The notes under the pieces were generated by a model. It saw nothing but the letters and a program-made list of their open reading frames with translations. It was not told the origin of the DNA and ran no database searches. DNA of 64,000 nt, from positions 16,510,548 to 16,574,547 of the forward strand of contig NW_020654810.1 in assembly GCF_003589595.1 (NCBI RefSeq), read 5' to 3'. Numbering within the stretch: the stretch's first letter is position 1; each line of letters opens with the position of its first letter. Source of the stretch: Hyposmocoma kahamanoa (taxonomy: Eukaryota; Arthropoda; Insecta; Lepidoptera; Cosmopterigidae). The position numbers were made by a program, and so were the translations under genes. This document shows positions 24,201 through 36,200 of the stretch, piece by piece.

Positions 24201-27200
24201 AAGTATTGTATATTATATACTCCACTTTATATAATCGATAATTGTGTAAGTCAAAATTTTTCGCCAAGCAAAATAGTGTCTCACGGCACAACCACCCTTT
24301 ATATGTAACAAGTACACATATTATAAAACTATGTAACGTGTAAGGATCGATCGATTTATGTAAATGTTTTTACGTTTCTAGATTTCATGTGGTCATTGGG
24401 TGCTCTTCCTGACGGTAAGTTAATTTAACATTTTATTTTCCAATGTCACTTCATTTCTGCTATTCCTGCATCTGTCAGATCATTCTCTCACATCGGAATG
24501 AACACTACCCAGCTTGAACATACCTTCGATCGTTAAGTCTTGCTAATTGGGAGTATGAAATGGATTATGGCAGTAACTAATTGAGTCACCAATTCACTTA
24601 AAGCGTTAGGTGTTGATACATTTAATTAACGGATTATAGAGCGTCGGCGTGTCGCGTTACACGTCCATCCGCGTATGATGGATCGCGTGGCCTGACAGAT
24701 ACACTATTTTGATTGGCAATAATATGATAAATGATCCGCTGTAGTAATCATATCAGCCGCTGTGGACGGACCGGCCATCATTCATTTTGCATTTTATAAT
24801 GGTTTTCATTTTGTTAACAAAACCAGTACCTACAGATAATATCAATAGCTACTTTTCATTTGTCGATGTATTTGTTTCTCTTTAGATTTATAATGTCATG
24901 TTTTGATGAATATACCTAGTAGTAGTTTTAGTTCTGTTTGGTAATTTTGTGAGTTTGTTTATTGATAGTAGGTATCTGTTATAGCTGTATGAAGCCGTCG
25001 ATGGTCCACTTATTGTGCGCTACATTAAACAGTGTTTACAAAATATCATCCGCTGGACATTGTCCAAAGCGATGTCGTACGAAACATGTACGATGTACTA
25101 ACATACCTTTTATGCGACAGCTCTATTTTAGAATTAGGCCATCGGGACACGTGAACTATACAGTTTTGTATCAGACGAATTGTATTAGTACAGAGACGTA
25201 ATGTCGATAATATTTCATTCTAATAATACGAAAGGTAGCATGCGATCCAATGATTAACCCTTGCTTTTCAACAGATTGAATCAAAACTGCAGTGTGTAAC
25301 GTGTTATTGTTTGTTGCGCAGGTTTCCCCGCAGCGTACGCCGCCTACGCGGCAGGACGTAGCTATTCGGGCTATCCTAGCTTCGGGCTGCCATACCCTGC
25401 AGGTAATCCCCTGGCGAGCTTGCACCACCAACTGTCCGGCAATCACTATCACCACCTGGCGACACTCCTGCCTTACCACCCGCTCGAATTGAGCGGCGTT
25501 TACAATGTACACGCCATGCATCTGTGAACTCGTACAGCGACAATGCATTCTACTAACCGCTAACCGACCGGCAACGATTCGCTTGCCCCTATCGCTTCCT
25601 AATCCAAACACGAATCGCTGCCGTTCTCTCTCCCCATACCTCGCCTAATACTTTTAAACTTAACAACGCATACGCTAATATCCGTAATCAGCGCTGTAAC
25701 TATGTCCTAATTTCACATTTAAGCTAACTTGTTCCAAAGCAAAAGTTGGGCTGAACTCTCACTAACGGCTTTACTAACAAGTTAACACCTTTAACAATGA
25801 CTGAACCATCTAAATAAATCTGCTATACTGTCAATTACAAAACGTCCGTGTTTTGAGATATGCTATTTATTGTTTATCTTCAGAATTTCGCGACACAATC
25901 CGGCCAATTGCGAGCGCCTCGCTCTATGTTTACAGACGATTCGCCCTAACGATTCTCAAATGCTACGCGTCGAGCAAATACTCCAGCGCAAATACCGTGT
26001 TCGCGGCGCCCCTCCCCGCGGCCCGCTCCGGCTTTTGCCCTCCTAGTACTGCACCATCGCCCTCTCCTCATTAACAGGAAAAGCTTTTAAAAGAGATTTA
26101 AATAGATTCAAACTGAAAAAGTGACGGCCTCTTTGTGGTAACTTCTATGCAAATCTCAGGGCAGTCGAAAAAGAAATACCACTAATTAAACGTAGCCCAA
26201 CGAAGGCAACGAAAGGTCAAACTCGTCGAGTTCGTTAAATATAACTAAAATGTAAATTTTGTGTGTCCTGTTACTGTTGGAAGGCCCACGTATAACATTC
26301 GCCGCCTCTTTGGTAACCAAAGCGACAGGCAGTCAGTTAGACAGGCTGGGTAGGCAGTACGCGAGTGCGACCGCTCCTAAATAGGTAAGTGGCACGGCGG
26401 AGAGCAGCTGCACAAATACTCTTCTTGTTATTTGTCCACACCCCGTGTTTGAGCCGCCTTTGCTCCGCCATAATTACGCCACTAAGCTTCGACTTCCCAT
26501 TTTTTTGAGGTCGGGGCGCGTGCCTGCCGACTTTTTCGGTCAGACGCAAGCGGAATCTGAAAAAGCGAACACTATTGGAAATCCTAATTGAGGAGGCTAT
26601 GCTTAACTGTGTGTTTTAGTCTAACTCGTGTTTCGGCGTGTGCCAGTAATGATAAAGTTGAACAATGACTGACCGCAGTACGTAAACTTTATCTTTCGAA
26701 TTAGTCATACAAATCGTTCCGCGTTAATTACTTTAGAGCGAACGTTTTACGGCACGCGAGACAGACGTTTCTATTCGCCCGCTCACAAAAAAACCTCACC
26801 GATTGTGGGGCGTTCGTTCAATTGTAAATATAATTGAACAATGGCGCGGCCCAGTAATTACACAGGTGTACGGGTGAACCGTTTAAATTAATGGCGTTAT
26901 CGAACGCGACTCAGCCGTTCATTTGCCTAGATAATCCGCCCACACACGAGGAAGTTCATGGTTCGCTGAAAGTTTGTATACGTAAAGCGGTAAAAGTGAC
27001 TAAATTCGAGATAAGAATGAATGTAGCGAATACTTTCTACTGGCATTGTGGTCGTAACTCTATATGAAGCAAGCTCACAACTATAGCTGGAAATTTCACA
27101 CGAAAATCCGGTAGCTAAATGTTGGACGAGCATATGACCACAGCGTGCGTACAGTGTGCGCCGGCGCGACTCCTGGCCACAATTGATGTGCGACCATTTC

Positions 27201-30200
27201 GCCCATTAGCATACCTTCGCCGCCGCTGCCAGCGTAATGGTAACGTCATCTACAACACCAATATTTACTCCACCATAAATTATTAAACCTCGGATACGTA
27301 CACTCCGAATAGATTAATTAAATTCGACATTTTATGGTAATTTTGAAGAGTCTCGCCTTTGCGTACTACGCTGTATAATGCGCTTTTAATTTTGTTTTTT
27401 ATAAAGAAATAAAACGTGGTTACGTCGTTTGACACAGCAGATGCTATGACAAAGTGGCGCGTCGCTACGACCCACAACTTCGTCTCGAGCCTTTAATATG
27501 GAGTAGTCTCTTCCTGAAACTTGGGAAACGACTGCACGTACTGTCGGTACGAAGACAGTTTTCGAACGTATAAACAACTTTGTTAGTTTTTAATGGAATG
27601 ATTAACATTATACGTGACTTAGCGAATTTATACAAGGTTATTTTCGCTATATCGAGAAGAAAATTATCTTTTGTAAAATACAGAAGACTTCCGCGTGTTC
27701 TCGCGAATAATATAATAGCAGAGTCACAAGGGCATAGTTTACACATAGTTCGCACCACATTTTGGAGCAATTTTATACCCAACTACGATCCATTATTACA
27801 ACGAAAACTCTACGTAAAGTATTAGTATAATTGCAAATTTCAAGTTAAACATAGTCACATAACCGATGCGGCGAAGTTCTGCAACTCATAAGGTATTACA
27901 AGCTAAAAACAAGTAACTGATAACCTAATCTACATATTTATTGAAAATTGTAGCCCGGTCTAGATTCTAGTACCCTTTGACGTAGTTTTAATCTAAGGCG
28001 TAGCAATTTTAACTTTTTCGTCTTTTATTATCTAGAATGTATTCTCTTAATCATAGCGGCAAATATGTAGTTTTCTAGAGTATAAATAAGATTAGTATTT
28101 ATATCATCTACATAGCAACTGTAGCTAGAGCGTAGTTTGGATCTGAATAGGATGTACGTGTAGTTGTGACTGGACACGATACCGCGACACATTGGTTTCA
28201 AAACTTAGACACATATATGGGATTCTAATATTTACAATAATAAATGATTTAACAAAGACGAGTCGCTTTAAAACACAAAATTGTCTTAAGTTTGTGAAGA
28301 CGCTATATAGATATCTTTTTCACTTTTATTTCCATAAGTTACGTAAGTAGGTAAACAGATAAACCGTTGGTAGGGGCGTTTAGTCCCAGAGCATGCATAC
28401 AAAATCATCTCAAAAACCAACATGTATAAAATATGAAAATTAATACCAGGCTTTTCATCCTTGGCCACTTTGTGCATACGATATCAGTGTACAACCGGAT
28501 ATTTATTTAAAAACCCGGTAACACTGGCAATAAATAATTAAAGTTTCACGTGCGTCAACGCAACGCAATTTATTCAAAGGTCTATGTAATAGCATTCTTT
28601 AAAAATTAATGAACTGACTAAATAATATAAATTTGGAATTTTTTTTTAAATTACTGAATAATAAACACAACAATATGATGCCATTGACCAAATGTGATCA
28701 ATTCAAGAACTCGTTAAGGTGAGTTGTTTACATCTAATGAAGATACTTCTTTAAAGTGATACATTTAAAAACTTATCATTTTTAATTGTGGACTTTAGTG
28801 TAATACAATGTCGTGTTCAGTCAATTTAGCATCTTTTAAATCTTAAGAATATTAATTACTAAACGTAATAAAATCTTTAGATAGTAAGAAAACTAGACGA
28901 TTAGTCATTCGTTTCGAAAAATTACTAAGTTTAGAGGATGAGTAACATATAGATATTCTCATTTGCGTAGCTAATATCAATTTATAGAATTAGTTTAGAT
29001 TATTTTGAAATTCATTCTAATTAATAAAAATTAAGCACTAAATCGAGCTTGGAAAGTGTTATTTTAATATCTTATTAAATATTTGCTATAAATATTTGTG
29101 TATATATTGTAATTTCAGTTCGAAAAGTTATTTCTCTATTATATTTTAAATATTTACACTGCTTAAATAATAATGTTATTGTTACTGAGGTTTAACGTTG
29201 TTGTTGTGTAATATTTTTGGATGCGACAATTTTACGCTACTTTCTTCATGTTAAACAATTCAGCATATGTACAGTAACGATACAAAAATAAGTACATTGT
29301 ACTATTTTAACGAATGATCGGAAAGGACTGTCATTCTTTACGTGAATAACCATTGCTTTATCAACACCTCGCAATAATTTTATTTCTCAAAATTAAGGTA
29401 TTATAACTAAATTTTTAACCATATGTTAACATCGTTCATGAATCGCTGCATGTGCGACCGTCCTTATCGCCATCCTCTAAACTAGTCATACATAATAAGC
29501 TTTGAATATTATATCGCATAGAATAAGTCTCATACACTCACTCATCAGCGCCGCCCAGTTGCCCCGGTTTCTATATCGTCATCATCAACAATAATTCGGT
29601 AATCAATTCGGAGTCCGTCTACATAAGCGTTGGGCAGCCAGAATGGCCATACCCTTATTACGTGATTCATTGCGTGTTTGGATATACTAATACCAAATGA
29701 ATTATTCAGTAAATAACACCATGTTCTTGATACAATTTTGATGATCGAATCAATAGGTAGTAAGGCACGTAATGACCCCTTGTTCCCTGCATCGTGGCTG
29801 TGCGTGATACAGAGGGTATTCCTTAATACAAAAACATATTAAGCCAGTCTATTATTCCGTGTCTGTGCGTGCAAACAATTTTAAATAGCTCGAAAACAGT
29901 AAACAGGAAACTATCAATTCCAAGTTTTCCCATAAAGATTCGATGAGTGGAGCTCTGGGCGATGTTCTCCGCTTTTACTATTCCTCGGCGTAATGCTTTT
30001 TTTTTATAACTTTTGTTTTTTCCTTTCATGTAAATTTTTTGAAAAGATTTATGTAGTTTGGATTCTGTCAGGGTTCCGCTCAAGTTGGTGTTCATTTATG
30101 ACGGGTGTACTATGAGAAGTTTTGTTTGTTTGCGCGGTTCTTTTAGCGGAACCTTTGGTAGCTGAGTAGCCGGCTTTGTAGCGTTTTTTGTTTTGTTGCC

Positions 30201-33200
30201 GCAGGTGTAGTGGGAGTTATACCGCCGGAAAGTCGTCTCTTGGTGGGCGCGGAGTTGGTAAGCCCGAGCGTGCTCGGGCAGAGCTCGTAGAGCAACCGTC
30301 GCATCGCGTGGCTCGGCATGAACCTCGCCCGCCGCCCCAGCCCCGCCTCCGCCCCCGCCACCGTTTACTCTCTATCCCGGAACATCCGTTAACGGCTCCC
30401 GGAATTTCTTACGAACACAAATAAATCTTTTCTCAAGCGAATAACTCTTTGGTATTACGCCCACCGTTTTCCCCTCTCGAGGAATGCAATGTCGCAAAGT
30501 TAAGTTGTTTTACAAATCACGGATGCTTACTCGAATTCGCAGATGCGTGACTGATGCCCGACTAGGTTTGCCCATATAGCCCGTTATTAAGTCACATATT
30601 GATTGAATCAGAGAATGCGGTCTCCCTCAGGAAGTAATTCCAATATTCGTTAGTTAATTAATATCACTAGGTGTCGTTCATAAATCACAAATCTCTTCGT
30701 ATTGTATTGTAACCCATGTGTCAAATTTTTAATGTAAGAGGTCTACTCTATTATCATAAGTCTATCGTATTGTTCTTATCGCTGTTCCGACATATCGTCT
30801 TATACCATTAATCATAAGTTTTATGATATTGTGAAGCCGCTATATTTTAAAAATAAAGGAAATTGCCGTTGTATAAGCAAAAGGTTTTATCGTTTATTGT
30901 CCAATTGATCGTTCAGCAATCGAGGTCGATCAGTGCCTCACTTATTTACCATTCGTTCGCATATCGATTGCTACCAAAATAAACTGGAAGAGATAGTGTG
31001 TAGCGTGGAGTTGGCTAGCGTGCGATGAAGTTTGATGGTTCGGTATTACGGTTCAACTTTGTAAACCCCCCTCCTTCGGGAGTAAAGTCGGTTTAACGAT
31101 ATTTTCCGTTTTCTGACTCGTCCAATGCGGCACATGCAGCGTGGTGTCCGAGGCGTGCACCGACCCACCAAGCCGGTAAGCTCGCTCCGCGCCGTGACCC
31201 GGGGGCACGCGCATCGCTGCCGGCTCCAGTGGCGGTTGCGTTTGCCCCCGGTGGAGCAGGCACGCGTGACCGCGGGCCACCGTTGTCACCGCATCGCCAA
31301 CATTCCGCACATACAACACGCTCGCCCTCAGAATGCAGCCCGCCAACCAGACACATCCGCACAACTAGCTTGAATATCTTACTGATGCCCACTTGCAGTT
31401 GTACAAACAAACTGTTCTCGAAGAATTTATTTAAAAGTTTTCTCAATATTCGGTAGGCTTTCCGATTCCCCCAAAAATACTGTACAGTTAAAATTCAATA
31501 AATACATTGAAAATTAAAAATCCGTGCTAGACAAAATAAGGAAACGACATGACGACAAATTAATGCCTCGAAACGAAATTCCTTATAAGGTCACACAGCC
31601 GTCGGTTTGAATCCAAATAATTAGCTGGCGAGGCGGCGAGTGCCCGCGCGTTGCGAACAGTGCCAACTCCATTTGTAATTTAAGATATTTGACCGTTAAT
31701 TTTGTTAGTAACTATTACGTTTAGTGCTTGTTGCTTAGGTCAAAATGACGTTCCCGACAAATCTCAACAGCACTTCTTAGAACTTCATGTAAATACCTAT
31801 ACTAGAAATAGTGTTAAATATAGTTCAGCGATTCTCTCTCGCTGATTAGATGTCGCTGTGTTTGGATGGGTCAGAATTTTGTTTTATTATTTTAGTTAGA
31901 GTTTTATTTTATGGATGTCCATAGATTTTAACAATAAACGCGCTAGTCTAGCGAGCTCCATCGCCCATAAACTTTTATTGTAGATTTCGCCAAATGGGAG
32001 TGTGTCCGTGAGTCTATAATGGGCACTATTAGCATACTAATCTCTTCTAGTTAGTGTCGTATCGGGTGCGCATATCGTGCGCAACGCACAGCGCCCGACC
32101 GACGGCTGCGCACGGTGACGCGGTGTGCGTGTAGAAAGTCCTTTATCCCTGCATGGCTGCAGCCCGCCACTGCCCTGTCTCGGAGAACTTAATGGCCCAA
32201 TTCTATGTTACACATTCACCATTTATCCGAAATGCACTCAAACTGCTCCTATCGGGGACAAGGGATTTCACTACAAACCTAAACATAGTCGGATGTCTTT
32301 ACATAACACCGTAAGTTTGTGACGTACAAGAAAACCAGCAGTTTGGTGAAGGAGTGTGCAGTCCGCTACAGAAATAGGGCGAGTAAATTTATATAACATT
32401 AGCAAATTACAATTTCAACAGTATCGTAAAAGTATTACCTCGTTCTACAATAGAATAGTGTAGGTCATAAATTGTAAAATGACTATGACACGTCTAAAAT
32501 AAAAAGTGTGGTAGAGACATAGTGTTTACAAAACTTAAAGTAACTTAGAAATGTGTAGTTTAAAAATAATAGACACTAGAATAGAGAAATAGACAACGAA
32601 ATAATTCATTAAAACATAATGTAGCATTTTTCCGGCAATAAAAAAAACATCAAAATAGAAGTACTTATTTCTAAATAGTATTGAATTAGAATTCAAAGAA
32701 ACGGGCGATTTCTGTAATTTAGCGAAGCTTCCAAATTGAGTAGTTTAAATTGTAACAAATTCAGTGATATTGTTAAAGAATAATTTATAGCGTTTTGAAT
32801 AAAAGTTGACTGTAGGTAGATAAGTAAGCGATTAGATAGACAATTTGTTGGTACAATGATATAAAATTGTGATTGGTGGTGCAAACTCTTTTAATAGTTA
32901 TATTTTATTGTTTAGTTCTAAGACTTACATATTTAGTATAGAATATTTTATTGTAATTTATATATTTTTGAGCCTTAGGCCAATTGTTATTATAGAAATT
33001 ATTAAAACGTTGGAAATATCCAAGAAATAACTTGCTGCTAGTATAGTCAAAGTCCTAAACTTTTAATATGTTATATATAGAATAGAAAGATAATTATATA
33101 AGCTGCAGTAGACTGTAGAAGTAAGCGGGACATCCGCCAGTTTTATAATTTGACCACATGGGTAGAAATATAATTTAAATTGAAGAGTTTTAGCAATCGT

Positions 33201-36200
33201 AGAAGAATTATTTGATACAGTTGTGTATAAGAATGTGTGTTTTATCAAAATTAATATTTCTAAACTTCATTTTGCTTCTTTTAATGTCGCTTTACGTGTT
33301 TTTTCTCTTATTAATACTTGCGTCTGTGACTGAACCACGAATCGTAAAAATGGGGGCCCTGTTCGATCACGACTATGTAAACACCTAGCCGAATGAGGCA
33401 GCAACCCGCAGTAAAAGGTTCCTCGGCGGAGATTTAAAGAAGGGACATGCGTCTCCTTCTTTGAATTACAAATCTGAGTGCGGGCGCGTGCGTGGCACCC
33501 CGGTGGTCGACAGCGAGAGCATAGAAATTCGATTAATTTGCAATTGAGATAAGTCCCAGCGGCTAAACGATCGAAAACCCGGAAAAGCGTATCATCTTCC
33601 TGGCGAGTTATTGATGGTACCTATTAAATATACGTTTAGCGTAGTGCGAGATGTGTACGGGAACTGCGATCTCTCGTAAACGCTCAAATAAAACATTTCA
33701 ATCGTGCCAAGTGGGAAATGAAGTATTAGGATCTCGTAGGTGAGCGATGCGAGTATCAAACTTTAGATATGGGAGTATTTTCCTACCGAACTTCGCTAAT
33801 GGGCGTTCGTAACATACCACCCGCGGTGAACATATTGTTTATTAATCATTCACCTTTTTTACACGTTTAATTTTTTATTCAAGGGTGTTTTGATTGTAAT
33901 TCAAAGTCAATATATAAACTTTTCCTATCGACATCGGATTTGTAAACTAACGAGTACAGTGAATCAGTATTTTGCATCTTAATGCTTGTTTTCAAAACCG
34001 AATATTTCCACACGGGAGTTTGAAAGAAAAAGAAAAATGTTGGACACAAAAAGGCACGCGTAATATAGTATATTGAAGGGCGCGCCTTACGCGAGTATGC
34101 CCCGTGAATATTTCGTTGGGCCGTCATCCTACTTCTGAAGAAGAATTATTAAGTTTCCTCGAACTTCGCAATTATGAAAGTTCGAATAGCTCTTTTGGAA
34201 GACGGCCTCTGAATTTATAGATGAGTGTGTGCTCTTTCCGAAAGGTAGGACACGTAGTTTCGAATTGTACCTGGCTACGTATGGACTGCAAAATAGAATA
34301 GAACTAGAAGTTAAACAGTAATACTTTAGCTTTTATTTACGAAGTACTAAAAGCGGTTAATAAAAACAAATACAATTACTAATACTCTAAAATAAAACGA
34401 TAATTATATTACAAAAATCGGATTGATTGATTGATAATATATCAGTCATTCAATCCGATTTTCTTTTATTATTGACATCAACGACTACGACAATAAAACC
34501 CTAACAAGTATATCTTCATTACTTACACTAAAAGTCCGACTTATATGGTCCTACGACTCTAAAAAGTTCGTTAAGTAGCATGCATTTTTTATAACTAATA
34601 AACTGACATAAATCGATTGTACAACTTTGTTACAACACTATTTCCTCTAATAACAACTTTTCAGAAAAAACTGGAATCCATTGGAGCTTATAGTTCATTA
34701 TCTTTATTTATACTTTATTATTTTATTATAGGTCGAGGAGCTGTATTTATATGACATCTTAACACAACAATAATAATAGTGTAATGAACACAAACAACTT
34801 TATTGCTGCCTTAGACGTATTCAAGAAACTTGAGATGTTACAACCCTGACGTACAAATTACATTGAAAATATGTGTTATAAAGCTGTAATAGAACCAAGT
34901 TAGTGTCGGCCACAGATATGACCGTTGAAACTACGGGATAACTACAGAGTTGCTGTCTCGCCCGCTTGTAAACTGAATTGTTTAAGTCGTAAATAATTTG
35001 AGGTCAGAAACACGCCTCGACTCAAACTAAGTTGGGCCTGTTTGTGACTTTGTTTCCTCTGAACTTGCCTGTGAAGCGTGATTGAAACTATAAACGTGTT
35101 ATGTTTGCTATCCGTGTACAATCTCTATGTAGACCTTGTTAATATTAAACATCTTAAATGTATCCGTAGTGATTGGCCATGTACTAGAAATTACACAAAC
35201 ACTTCCAATTTAAGAATAAACTAGAAACATTTTTGCGAAAAATCTCAATCAATTAAGTAGGAGAGCTTGCCAACGCCCACCCGGTAATGGGAAAAGAATG
35301 AACTCGCCCGATCGACACATTAACGACCGCAAGACGTGTCTGCGGCACCACTCAAATTCTTATTTATTACACGGCGATCCTCAAATAAATAGCCTCTCAC
35401 ACCGCAAAGTAATGTTATTAAAATGTGTCAGCATTTTAGTGGTGAACCAAGGGGTAGCGCGAGCGAGAGCGGGCGCACGGACAAGCGCGCGCACGGAAGC
35501 GGGATGGGTGGCCGCGGCGCCATCTATCATTCATCCTCCATTACTTATATTGTACTTTTTTCGCAAAGTCACTCGCAGGCCGGTAATCACCTGGTGCGAC
35601 CGCGGACCTCCATTTTTCACACTAAATCATAACTCGCGCATCTGACAAAAATAAAATTTGTCGTACAAGCCAATAGGGCTAATGGTGACACTATGAGCAA
35701 GCAGAAAAGAACGAACGAATATTAATCTACCTCTTGTTAGAATTTTGGATTTAGATCCTATTTTTCAATAACAAAAGATAAGTTTTAGTCGTTTTGCATA
35801 AGATTTAGATTAAGAAACACAACGCCGACTTATAACTTGTCAGTACTAAGTAATTTATGTATGCTATGAGTTTTTGGAGTCTTGCTCATTATCATACATA
35901 TTGCTATCTACGCGATTCCTTTATTTTTAGTCGATACACGCAAAATGCTGGTCAGGATTTATTTACGGTTTGGGCATTATTTTATAACCGATGGGTTAGC
36001 TATCGGCAATGAAGTTAGCAGCATGGGCGTGGAAATATAAGGCCCACGCGTAATGCTCGCGTGCGGCATGCCGAAGGCTGGCGCCGTGCGCGGCGTGCAG
36101 CAGAGGGCCATAGACGCACGGTGGCGTAACGCGGCGTCAAGACTCGCGACGTGCGCCGTATGCTAATGCGTTTCCCTATTCAATAAGCAGACCGACGCGT

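Noticed and set aside
25171..25611. 146-codon frame on the - strand
   Set aside because: Shadow of exon d and its read-through tail.
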